The position numbers were made by a program, and so were the translations under genes. The notes beneath the pieces were generated by a model, which was given only the letters and a program-made list of their open reading frames with translations, ran no database searches and was not told the DNA's origin. A stretch of 64,000 bases of DNA from Lytechinus pictus. Lineage: Eukaryota > Echinodermata > Echinoidea > Temnopleuroida > Toxopneustidae. Shown here piece by piece: positions 23,220-33,449 of the stretch. Each line of letters begins with the position of its first letter. The stretch's first letter is position 1. The DNA lies in assembly GCF_037042905.1 (NCBI RefSeq), contig NC_087261.1:19855117-19919116 (forward strand). Reading direction: 5' to 3'.

Positions 23220-23440
23220 AGTCAATTGGTAATTAAGGGGGATCCACAATTTACAAGCTTTGCTTTTTAGTGGATCCCCCTCATTTCCATTTATGCTCTA
23301 TATTATACTGGTTTTTTTTCTGTTTTTTTTTTACGAAGTAAGAATGCCCTTCTGTAAAATTGTACTTGATTTGTATTACTTTATATTACTTTGTATTATG
23401 TTTTGAATGGAAATGAAATAAAGAATTGAATTGAAAAAAA
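23220..23440 (+). mobile_element. LINE 3' end, truncated
   Basis: GGGGGATCCAC, ACAAGCTTTGCTTTTTAGTG and GGATCCCCCTC form the hairpin typical of CR1-like LINE 3' UTRs. An AT-rich section and GAATTGAATTGAAAAAAAAA tail follow. No ORF remains. Confidence 0.65.
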
Positions 23441-23472
23441 AAGTATTCAGTATAAACAGTATACGACCAATC

Positions 23473-23642
23473 GGGAGCCGTTTCATAAAGATGTTCGTTA
23501 GTTAAGAGTGACTTTAAGAACGACTGGTGATCCTTTCTTTCGCGCTAAACCATCGCCAATGAATATACCATTCACCACAAGAAGGGATCACCAGTCGTTC
23601 TTAAAGTCGCTCTTAACTTACGAACAACTTTATGAAACACCC
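23473..23642. mobile_element. Foldback MITE, about 170 bp (GTTTCATAAAG family)
   Basis: Left arm GTTTCATAAAGATGTTCGTT with GAACGACTGGTGATCC. The right arm is the complement, ending CAACTTTATGAAACAC. Arms about 65 nt. Related GGTGTTTCA-type ends occur near 36329 and 47510. Confidence 0.75.
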
Positions 23643-24089
23643 ACCTGGACTGTTAACGAACCGGAGCGGGGTAAATGGAGAAGATAATTCAAATCTATAG
23701 GCACACTCAGAAAATGAGCAATCGATTCGATATTTTGAATGGATACTAGATTCTATACTGAGAATCTGATGATTTTTAGCAAAATTATTACATGTCTAAG
23801 CATTTGACTAAGATTATTCATTTTTGTTACAGAAACTAGTGTCTCTTCGATGTAGTTTGATAAAAATTTGAGTAACATGTCCATGAAGTGGAACAGGAAT
23901 TACATTGATACTATTGATAGATTGATATACGATCTTTTATTTAATTTCCAAATATGAATAACAAAATATACAAAGCAAACGAAATTCTTTTTTTTTTTTA
24001 ATGAACTTCTCAGGGAAACGCAGAGTATACAGCGGCCCATGGAATGAATATGATATCAACGAAAGTATTACACAACCCGTCTGCATGTA

Positions 24090-24376
24090 TTTAAATGTCA
24101 AATGAGAATTGTTTTTTTTTTCATATAATGAAATACAAAAGAAATAGTGAGTGGATGATGTCATCGGTCTCCTCATTTGATTTGATTTGATTTGATTTGA
24201 TTTTTTTGCATACCGACCAGGATACTGTTTTGTGAAATTAAGCAAAAATTTGAAATGTCAGAACTTTCTTATTTCTTACATCTGATTTTGATAAATTTTC
24301 AGTGTTATGTTTGCTTGATTTTTTCTCTTTTTATTCAAACCAACATTTTGTTGGGGTGGACTTGTTCTTTAACAAA
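24090..24376. mobile_element. Partial MITE (GGGGTGGACTTG end) with (ATTTG)n expansion
   Basis: The right end TTGGGGTGGACTTGTTC and the interior TGTGAAATTAAGCAAAAATTTGAA match the complete copy at 59098-59456. The left terminus is missing. A GATTT/ATTTG pentamer run at about 24176-24206 sits exactly where the other copies read CATTTGCATACCG. Confidence 0.65.
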
Positions 24377-24479
24377 CAAAACATTTGTAAACTCGATAAT
24401 TGGCTATTATACTTGGAATGAAGATATCACACTGTATAACTATACGATTACACTAAATACGTCATAACAAAGTGTAAAC

Positions 24480-25310
24480 AAATATATTGATTAATAAACT
24501 CCGCTAAACAATGCCATGAATTTCAAGCAAACTAATTGAGCTTAAATACGGATGGAATGTCGAATCGGGTATATTGCCATGAAAATTGACGCACTTCATA
24601 TCATATTTATATCATTATGAATTTCTTAAGCCCTGATTAAGCAGCATTCATATCGGTTTCTGATATCTAAGGAAAAAACCGACGGCACTTCTGGCTTTTG
24701 CGCTTTCGCGTTTGCTCTGATTGAAATTGCTAAATACTAATTGAGAAATGCATTCTCCGCAAAATATGCATTTATTCCTTTTTTAAAAAATCCATACATT
24801 TATTTCAGAAAATACAACCTCTAACTAAGCTCTGATGAATTATCATCATCACATAGGCCTACACATTCCTATGCAGATCATCTATCACAAATTTGTCACA
24901 ATAACAAGTCAACGTCACTTGACCATTTTGACGCTGGTTTCAATATTTGCACATAACCAAACCGGTATAAAAATTTGTGTAAATATATGTTATATGATTT
25001 GACATAGTCCAAATGGACAAAAGAAATATTCGAATATAGTATGCGGGAGGACCTATTTTAAATGTGTAGGCAAATACTCAGAATGTGATAATGTAAACCT
25101 CTTGGTGTGATGATAATGCCCAAAAAAGGAGTTCTAATATAATTTTCCTTACAAGTACTTTAATTCCTCATTTAGCATTCATTTTCGCTTTCTTCTGATT
25201 CTCTGTCTCCTTTTCTCTTTTAATAACTGTAACCCCTTGCCATGTGTAATACAGTTGAGCAGGATAAGACTATAATAGATATGTTTTGGATGAGTAAAAT
25301 GTCTTTCCTT
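24480..25310. other. Intergenic; 3' flank of the phytochelatin synthase gene
   Basis: No coding exon seen. The part next to 25320 should contain the 3' UTR of the minus-strand gene. A minus-strand ATTAAA near 25160-25165 is a possible but weak polyadenylation signal. Confidence 0.35.
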
Positions 25311-25319
25311 ATGATATGC

Positions 25320-26013
25320 CTAATTTTCATTCTCATTTTCGTCCAAACCAGATATCAAAAACCCTCGTGTGACCTTGCCGTCTGGATCGACGGTGTTCAT
25401 TAGGTTAAATAACTCGCTGGTTTTTATCCACTCGCTCTGTCCTTCATACCACACATCCAACAAAAGAAAGCGGTCAGTGTCGCGGTGGTAAGCGGCCAGC
25501 GGGCTGAAATGTCCTACCTGAATAGGTCCTGAATCGGTCGTGAAAGTCTGAGGGTATAAGTAGTTGACCATCACTCCTTGCGAAGAATCGCCGTGCGACA
25601 GCGCCTGGATTGCCCTTGACCGGAATGTATCGACATCGATAACCTTGGCATAGAACTTAGTCGTTGGAACGCCATGCGCCTGCAACAAGCACTGGATTTC
25701 GTAAAGCGTGGCGCCTCTTTTTAGAACTTCTTCGCAGTTTACGATATTTGTCGTCTCTTTGAATGAAAACATGTTCGTATCTCTGTAAGGAACTTCGGTG
25801 ACGTCACATGTGGAATGGTTGGCTGGATTTGGAAACTTTATCCCGAAGTATCTCGCGCTCATGAGGAGGGCGGCGGATTGGATGCCGCAAAAGCCCATTT
25901 TCTCCTGAAAGCTGAAGATCCTGATGAGGAGTGTCTGCCGGAACGCGGCGTCTTCTAGCAAACCTTCTCCCTCTGGAGATTTTAGAGGAACTTTACCTGG
26001 GCTCCACCAGTCT
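25320..26013 (-). CDS. PCS: Phytochelatin synthase exon 2: catalytic core
   Basis: Carries the whole catalytic domain without introns and ends with an acidic tail DENENEN. A longer open frame runs on to 26048 but would replace the spliced N-terminus with intron-derived residues. The acceptor at 26014-26015 is preferred. Confidence 0.85.
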
Positions 26014-27628
26014 CTGTTTGGAAAGATGAATAATTTGACAAAATTCACAAAGGTACTTTCATAAATTATCTACAACGTGCTCTCGTCTTAACCCACATTA
26101 CCTCGATTGTCTCAAGTAGCCATATTACATTATCCGAGTTTCCTTGCTGGAGGGGGCTGGAGGCAGAGATTAGATACTATGCTCGGCCAGTAAATGTGAT
26201 AAACCATTATATTAGTCTCTGTCTGGTACTATCATTATTTCAAGCATTCTTTTTATTGTGACAATCCTTCTGAATAGGGTTTGTCAGTAGTTGTTGGGAA
26301 GAGTATATTTTTGCCTATATTATGACACATTTTCAAAATATAATTTTTTTTATTGCGTAAACAAAATTATTGCCAAAAGTATAAAAAGAAAATGATTCTT
26401 TAAAAAGAATCATATCAATATTACAAACATGACGAAGGTCGTGCTATTACGAGCCCAGAGATCCGATTATAACACTGGTTCAAGACATTTAGCATATTTC
26501 GCATTTATGGATCGCGTAAACATCATTAATACTTCTACGATGATATTCTTTCTGTCTCTTTAAGGTTAGATTACATGTTCGACCGACAACCATGGTGATG
26601 GCTTTCTAAAATCACCAATTATCATAGTGCGCTATAAAAAAAAGTGGTTATGTAAAATGTGACTGTTCACTAACATATTCACTTCATAAAAAAACATGCA
26701 GCATACAAGATGTTTTCTATCTCATTGTTAATAATATATCGCATTCGTGCATTGCTCTCAACAGACTATTCAATTATTGTTCACTGTTTCATTGTAAGTC
26801 ATTTTTTTACGAAATGTCCCTGAAGAATATGACCATAAGGCACGAGAACGAAAAGTGATTTACCTCCATGGAAAACATTACGATCATATATAAATCATGC
26901 TGCCATCATTACCTTCATTAAGATCTATATAGCAGTATAACTGCACTAATTGAGCAGCCATGCATGCAACGTAAATCGATGCAAACGCCACTGACTGAAT
27001 TGAACCACACAGTAAGTTTACTAATTGCTATCAGGGTATACCATGGTATACGATGATGACACCTGTATGATACCCATACATGTTCTTATTATGTTATGTT
27101 CGCCACTGTTGTACCATAGTAAGATCCATGATCATTTTGACTATATAGAGCTAAGGTTAGCCCCATAATGGACACACCAATTGTATGACAAAAATCTGGA
27201 AATGGCTCCTTTCACCGGCGCCTGGGGTTAGATGCTAGAAGGACTCGACCCCCCCCCCCCCCAATCCCGGTACTGGTTTTCCAAGACATGTCTACACGCC
27301 ATTAACCATGTTAACATCTTCGGGACTAACGACCTAGGGGGGGCTGAGAATGGCTTCTCAATTGTAATGTCATGGATTGATAATAAGATTACAAATTGCA
27401 CAAAGAGCTATTGGTTAAAAAAAGATACGGATTCCGATCTGGAAGATCAACATTCATCCGTTTCTGCGTAAACAACACCACTGACTATCATAAAAGACGT
27501 ATGAACACATAGATATGTTAATTGAAGATCTACAAATAAAATATATGATCTAAAAATATCAGATGATGTCATTTTCTTTCCAGCTTATTACTAAATGCTT
27601 ACCTGATATAGGTCAAAGCGTTTCCCAT
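25320..27628 (-). CDS. PCS: Phytochelatin synthase, short prokaryotic-type (peptidase C83), two exons
   Basis: Coding exons (minus strand): 27628-27603 and 26013-25320, total 720 nt, 239 residues. Exon 1 encodes MGNALTYI after an in-frame TGA. Donor GTAAGC and acceptor CCAAACAG join in phase 2 to give RDWWSPGK. The PCS core follows in one exon: Cys51 in GFCGIQSAALL, His177 in VGHFSPLAAYH, Asp195 in FLLLDVW, the papain-like triad of this family. Length and the motifs VNYL, GHFSPLAAY and MNTVD match the short cyanobacterial form (Nostoc alr0975 type) rather than plant enzymes, and the plant-type C-terminal domain is absent. Family members cleave glutathione to gamma-Glu-Cys and/or make phytochelatins for metal detoxification. 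MGxxxT at the N-terminus fits N-myristoylation (inference). Confidence 0.85.
26014..27602 (-). other. PCS: Intron of the phytochelatin synthase gene
   Basis: About 1.6 kb, GT-AG, phase 2. A poly-C run is near 27250. No other gene was recognised inside. Confidence 0.6.
27603..27628 (-). CDS. PCS: Phytochelatin synthase exon 1: start codon and MGNALTYI
   Basis: 26 coding nt. The ATG has a purine-poor but acceptable context (GGTATGG) and is the first in-frame ATG after a TGA. The donor is strong (CAG/GTAAGC). It is chosen because the splice gives exact frame continuity and a domain of family-typical length. Confidence 0.7.
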
Positions 27629-27704
27629 ACCGATCCTCGTTGATGATCACATAAGAAGCAAGTTTGTATAACAGTGTAGAATGTAAAATATTGCTCCTCG
27701 ACGT

Positions 27705-27713
27705 CTATATACA
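27705..27713 (-). promoter_or_regulatory. TATA-like element upstream of the phytochelatin synthase start
   Basis: The minus strand reads TGTATATAG about 80 nt before the ATG, a spacing that would allow a short 5' UTR. Sequence resemblance only. Confidence 0.3.
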
Positions 27714-28139
27714 TTAACTACAGGCATATGTCACACGTCTGTTGTGTATTTCTTGCAACAGTTAAAATCATGAAGTATGACATTATCAAATGCTTCACGT
27801 TTGATGGTAAAACAGAGCTGAGTTGCAAGCTTAAGAGAGAGTAAGATAAAAGCCGAGTTTATAATGGTGTATCAACATTCGATGGGTGATCACCTGTATG
27901 TGTATACAAGAACATATCGAGTACAAAGTCCAAACGATTCAATAAATTAAATTGCCTATTACTTCTGAACGTCTTTTACAGGGTTCAAAGACTCTATAGA
28001 ATATTTCATTATGATCACGTGTCAGTAGGGGCGGCACCATGGTATTTTCTGTCGGGAGTGCAAGACGAAGCAAAAGTGACGTCATTCTTTAGCACTACAA
28101 TGGTCTCATTTTTTTTCATTCATTTCAAATAAACATTTA

Positions 28140-28740
28140 TTTTCCTCCATTTTACAAAATTTCTTCATTTTTGTTAACAAGAATTAATATGAAATCAATT
28201 ACCATAAAAAATATGAATATATACAACTTATGTGTACAGAAGAGAGCGTAGGTCCCTAGAAAATACAATACAAAGATAAGAAGGGCTAAAAAAAGAAAAG
28301 AGAAGAAGGGAAGAAAACGAGAGAGGGAGAAGTGAGCAGGAAGGTGGGCATGAGTAAATTACCGAGTACCGAGCAAATAGAGCGTACAACAATGTATGAT
28401 GGAGAAGAGAGAGGGAGAGATAAAACAAATAATGCCGCAGCAACAGCTGCACATTATTAATGTCATCATGTTAACTTAAGATCAAAAGGAATATAAGGTA
28501 TGAGGATATTCATGCATAGGATGATAAAATCTTTTTTTTATCTTAAATTTTAAGCTAGTTGCTGACAAGGATTTTTTTATGTAGTCCGGAAGATCATTCC
28601 ATATTTTCGGGCCAGAATAACGGATGTTGTGTTGAAAGATAATCTTCCTATGTTTAGGAATATATATTTGGTTATTTGTTCGGGTATCAAAATGATGTAT
28701 ATTTGATACATGCGTAAAGAATTAATAATGACATGATCCA
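28140..28740 (-). pseudogene. LINE fragment, RT C-terminal remnant and 3' UTR (minus strand)
   Basis: Translating the minus strand at about 28690-28530 gives HNIRYSGPKIWNDLPDYIKK, the characteristic C-terminal motif of CR1/Jockey-like LINE ORF2 (SGPxxWNxLPxxIK), followed by a LSATSLKFK segment. AT-rich 3' UTR continues to about 28140. No RT core is present. 5' truncated. Confidence 0.75.
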
Positions 28741-28804
28741 GATTTGACTATTTTACACTCGTATATTTTTTTCTAAATCATTTTTCTCTCTTTGTTGGAA
28801 CTAT

Positions 28805-28806
<2 letters not shown>

Positions 28807-28844
<38 letters not shown>

Positions 28845-28855
28845 ATATATATGAG
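28807..28855. repeat. (TA)n microsatellite
   Basis: About 25 TA units with one short interruption. Confidence 0.9.
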
Positions 28856-29539
28856 ACGGGGTCAGAACAACTACACCATGCCGCTGCCTCCAAACATTTT
28901 ACAGTCCTTTAAGTTTAACGTGAGGACTTCACCTACTCTTTCTCTTCTTCGTCGTTCCATGATCCAACTCAATCTCTTTCATTTTCATTTCTTAATCATC
29001 TTCTCTTCATTCTGCCATATGTGGTTTACTATAGACGTACTATCAAATCCTTGGTTCCACCATCAAAACATTCATTTTCAGGACCGTACACCACCTCCGC
29101 GTTAAAAACAGATTGTTTAGACGGGCATTTTTGCGTTACAACATGTTTATTTGAAATATACTTGCATCTTTATTTCGTAATCAGTCAATGTAAATGACGT
29201 TTCTTGTTAGCTTCATTTCATTACATTATTCTAAAAAATTACTGTTATCCTTATTTCTACTGTAGGGATTGAAAATAAACGCCTTCTTGTAAAGGGAGGC
29301 TTAATTGTCGAAGAGAAGAAAGTAATATAAGTTCAAACACATCAGCAAAGATAAGTAGATCATAACGAAGTCGAAGACGGTGAATAAAGTAAACGGAGAG
29401 TGTGTCTGGATCTTGTCTGTATCTGCATCTGTATGTTATATCCGTCTAATTATACACTTGGCCTCTCTGGTCCACATCAAAATCGTATCCACAGTAGGCC
29501 TAACATAACAATATTTGAATTAACCTAGCTGAAGCTCAC

Positions 29540-30500
29540 CAGTGAAATAAAAGGAAATAGAAAAACCCAACTAAAATGCAATAACCCAATTGGTAAGATA
29601 AACCAATGAGAAAGAATTAAGATGAGGAGGGGTAAATGACCAGGGTGATTGAATAATGTTCAACAACAACAACAACAACAAACCAGATGTGAGGATGGAA
29701 TGAATGAGCACATCTGAAAAGAAAAGGAATGAGGATGACCAGAGAAGGTAGGATATGGACTGATGTGATGAATAAGAACATAAGTATCTATAGAAAGTTT
29801 ACTGAAATACATACAGACTGAACTGAGCAGATTTCAAACAGAAACAAATAATGTTCAATTATCCTTTCTACACTAATATTGAAACTGCTACCCTTAATTA
29901 CTCCTACAATCGTTACCACTACAGTAACTATTACTAGTACTGTTATAATAAATATAACTAATATCAGTAATGATAATAATAAATAGGGGCCTATTGATAA
30001 TGTGGGGTTAGAAATAATACAAGTCTTAAGGGGGAATAAAATGTTCAACTGAACATGGGAAAAACACAAGCTCAATCATACACATCAAACAGAAGCAAAC
30101 GGAGAGGAGAAGATGGAACTTAGCTATGAAGACACGGGAACAAAATAATGAACTGAACTCGAATATGTCGATGGAGTCTGGTAGTGCAGTGCTTTATTTG
30201 CTGGGCTTCCTTGCCTCAGTAAAACTCAAAATTGCATTATAAAATTAGTATATATCCAAATTACACAAAATCAACCAATGAAAACAAAGAAGTGGAAAAG
30301 TCTAATTCATAAAAATAACCAATAAGAGATAGAGGATGGAAATGAATAAGATGTAGGGATGGTTACACAATAAGAATGTTGAACTAAAGAATCAGATGTG
30401 GGAATGTAATGAATGAACACATCTGAATAGGAAAGGAATGACAGGAGAAGCAGATTGAAAGTCAAATGTAAATGGATGACAACAGAAGCATCAAGAATAT
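29540..30500. repeat. Diverged direct repeat, two units about 700 bp apart
   Basis: CAGATGTGAGGATGGAATGA with ATGAGCACATCTGAA (near 29684) recurs as CAGATGTGGGAATGTAATGA with ATGAACACATCTGAA (near 30390), each preceded by similar AACCAAT-containing A-rich sequence. Between them are AAT/ACT-rich stretches. Origin unknown; no coding content. Confidence 0.5.
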
Positions 30501-31326
30501 AAACAAAGCTGAACTAAATACCAAAGCTTGAACTGTAAACTATTAAAGGAAACCAAATGTCAAAATAACAGTCCTACAAGAACATCAATAATCATAATGC
30601 TAATAATATCAACAAGAACAATAATACTGATGCTGCTTCTGTAATTTTGCTAATATAATGTAGTTTACCACGCACGAATGATGTTATGTAAGATTTGTTC
30701 AAATCTTTCTCTTTGATATGATAATCCATTGTTCATTATTTCAGCTAAAAATCGAAATAGATTTAAACTGTTTTTTTTTTCATCATTTGACATGCGGAGT
30801 GGAACATGTTCTGCTTTCGGTGTTGCGTCAGCCTTGACCTCTTCTTCATGTTTCCTGTATATAGATATAAAAGACGTATGATAATCAATATTGATACTGG
30901 AAATTAGGAGTCACATCAATGAGACAGAATTAGCGTAGCCAGTGGGCGGTGCAGGTGGTAGCCCTCTCCCCTTCCCACATAAAAACAGTTTTTCCCAAAA
31001 AATAAATAAATAGAGGGAAAAAATAGAAAATGGAAGAAAAGTAGCTCCGCAGTGGGAGTTGAGAAAAATTATTAAACCCAACTGGTTGAATATCGGCCCT
31101 ACCTCATTTCTAAAACATTTTTTAGATTCAAGATTTTTGTATTGGTCAATGAACGCAACGCATACAAAGAAATTTGGTTTCCAATGGTTTTAACAATAAG
31201 TATACACAAATATGAAAAGTACAATACATCGTAACAATATTGAAATGATTCACATGAACAATCAATATACATGTAAATTATTAATAAGAGTCCGCAATTA
31301 CTTTAATACCCCTAAAATCCACAATG
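30501..31326. other. No gene seen
   Basis: AT-rich, with a possible minus-strand LINE tail remnant around 31110-31290. No conserved coding exon. Confidence 0.35.
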
Positions 31327-31697
31327 CATGTGGACAGGGGCGTCGATCCATTTTTCAGATTGGGGGGGGGGGCAAAATCATGAATCAACTTTCCAAAGGC
31401 ACTCGATCACACAAAACAAACAAACAAACTCACACAAACATATGCCTATATATATGACTCATGAGATAGAGACACATATCTCACCAACAAATTAATGCGA
31501 GCGCGAAGCGCGAGCTGAAATTTCTTTATATTCTGACCTGAAAGCTTGATATTCTAAGCATTTTTGGTACTAATGATTAAGATGGGTATCTAAAAAACAA
31601 TAGATGCGAGCGCGAAGCGTGAGCTGAAAATTTTGATATTTCGATCTGAAAAAATTTAGTTTAATGGACGTTTTTAATAAAGAACAAGATATATATC

Positions 31698-31968
31698 CAG
31701 AAGCGGATCTAGAGGGGGGGTTGGGGGGGGTTGCAACCCCCCCAAAAAAAAATCCGGGGACCATTTTTTTAAATCTTATCTTTTTTGATGCAAGAAAACG
31801 CCATTTTCACACACAGATTTTCAAAAATTTTCCCTACTGTGGGAGGGGGGACACCCCCCTCCCACACCCTCCCCCCTCGCTCGCTCCGCTCGCTTGGACT
31901 CGGTCGCTATGCTCCCTCGCATACCACCCCAACCCCCCCCCCTTTATAAAAAGCTGGATCCGCCCCTG
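31698..31968. mobile_element. MITE nested in the hAT-type MITE, 271 bp
   Basis: Left end CAGAAGCGGATCTAG, right end CTGGATCCGCCCCTG (inverse of CAGGGGCGGATCCAG). Flanked by ATATC duplicated. The uninterrupted copy at 62.83 kb shows the joined target sequence, so the insertion borders are firm to about 1 bp. Interior G/C homopolymers and GCTCGCTCCGCTCGCTTGG. Confidence 0.88.
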
Positions 31969-32280
31969 ATATCCAACAAAAGATTATTGCAAATCGAAGT
32001 GGGAGTTCTTTTGAGGTCTAGAACTGAAAACGGGACATTCTATTCACCTATTTAATCATGAAAAGTATGGGTTTTTGCTACAGAAATGATGCGAGCGCGA
32101 AGCGCGAGCTAAAAATGTTTATATTCCAATCTGAAAAGCGGACATTTTGAGCACGATTTTAGATAAAGAACGAGTTGTGTATCTCAATTTCGCTTGCTGA
32201 TTTCTGTGTAACATTACAATCTTATTTTATTTTTTACACATGCGGAATTATTGGGGGGGCAAAACGATATGTTTGCCCCC

Positions 32281-32321
32281 CCCCCCAATATTTTCATTGG
32301 TGGGGCGATCGCCCCCCCCCC

Positions 32322-32352
<31 letters not shown>

Positions 32353-32353
32353 A
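32281..32353. repeat. Long poly-C tracts
   Basis: C runs of up to about 26 with few interruptions, in the right end of the hAT-type MITE. Confidence 0.9.
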
Positions 32354-32376
32354 GGATCGACGCCTCTGCATGTGGA

Positions 32377-33441
32377 TAATGATGAAAGGTATGTAAAATA
32401 TGCTGCTATATTATCCCCTATCCTAGTACGGTATGTTGATCGCTAAATTTCAAACACTGTAAAAGTAGAATTTGATAGTATCCGTATACAATATAACACT
32501 TGTACAAGACAATGGTGCACAAAAGTAAGTCATAGAGAGGAGAGGAAAACAGGGGAAGAGAAATAAGATGAAGAAGGAGAAGAAAAGATCAAAGAGACAT
32601 GAAATAGGAGGAGGAATAAGGAAAAAGAAAGAAGAAAAAGACATGTTAAATTTGAGTTGAATAGAATCGCTGTACTTGTTTCATGACTTGTTTAGGGGTT
32701 CAATTCAGGGTATACTTGCCAAGGGTATCGTTTTGTTTCAATACTTGTTGATGAAAATACGCTCCGAAATCTGCCGCGACACCGGCCGCGATTAGTCTGC
32801 AGGCACAGACCCCAGTTATTCGCATATAGTGCATAATGTAGAGTCTGAAGTAGTGAGACTAGATTCACAATGTAATTTAATTGGCTGTATTTGACACAGA
32901 CAGAGCCTTTTGCGTCTAGTCTTTCTCTAGACCTGTTATTGGTTAAGGTCGGGGTTAAGGTGCATAAGGTGTCAAATATGAGTCTGTTTTCTCAGACTAG
33001 AACGCGATGGCCATGTACGTCGTGCGCATGCGTTGATGTATGTAGGGGAATTTGAAAAAAAAGTAAACAAATTCTACACGCCACGGTGATACAAGATATT
33101 CCATTTACGGAGAGCATCCGCTGCAGAGCTGAGTTACATCATCCGCTAAGTAAAGGACGTGAGGAAATAGAGCTATTTTTAGAATAACATATTTGGTGAG
33201 TCAACTCATCAGATAAAGTTTAAAAGAAAGATATTCAACTAAAAAGCTGTGAAATTGCACTTGTCTGGGAAAAATTTGGTTGCTAGTCCCACATGTAAGC
33301 TTTTGTGTGGGGTATATATCAATTGGTAAGTGACAAAATATTAACCCATATTATTAACAACAACAACATATTAACCCTAGGCCTAAAGAGTAAAGTTAGA
33401 TAAATAAGTATTGTCATTGAGTCTAATGTCATATATTATAG
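32377..33441. other. No coding exon seen; possible 5' UTR/promoter zone of the downstream gene
   Basis: The section 32760-33200 is less AT-rich and ends with ATTTG/GTGAGTC, a good donor at 33196. This could be a noncoding first exon of the membrane-HNH gene at 36.1 kb. Unproven. Confidence 0.25.
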
Positions 33442-33449
33442 ATCGAGAG

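Larger units (their letters stand above)
31335..32368. mobile_element. hAT-type MITE, 1034 bp, with exact 8-bp target duplication
   Basis: TIRs are CAGGGGCGTCGATCC at the left and GGATCGACGCCTCTG at the right. The direct duplication CATGTGGA lies at 31327-31334 and 32369-32376. An 8-bp duplication and CAG-type ends are hAT hallmarks. The interior holds several palindromic GCGAGCGCGAAGCGCGAGC units and no transposase. It contains a nested insertion at 31698-31968 and a long poly-C tract near the right end. The second copy is at 62473-63199 in opposite orientation. Confidence 0.93.

Noticed and set aside
25320-26048. Phytochelatin synthase start at 26048
   Set aside because: The first 12 residues would be intron-derived; a good acceptor at 26014-26015 joins in frame to an ATG exon at 27603-27628.
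27603-27704. Longer coding exon ending YGKRFDLYQ on the minus strand
   Set aside because: Open and protein-like, but its phase 0 end does not fit the phase 2 acceptor of the catalytic exon; the frame starting MGNALTYI does.
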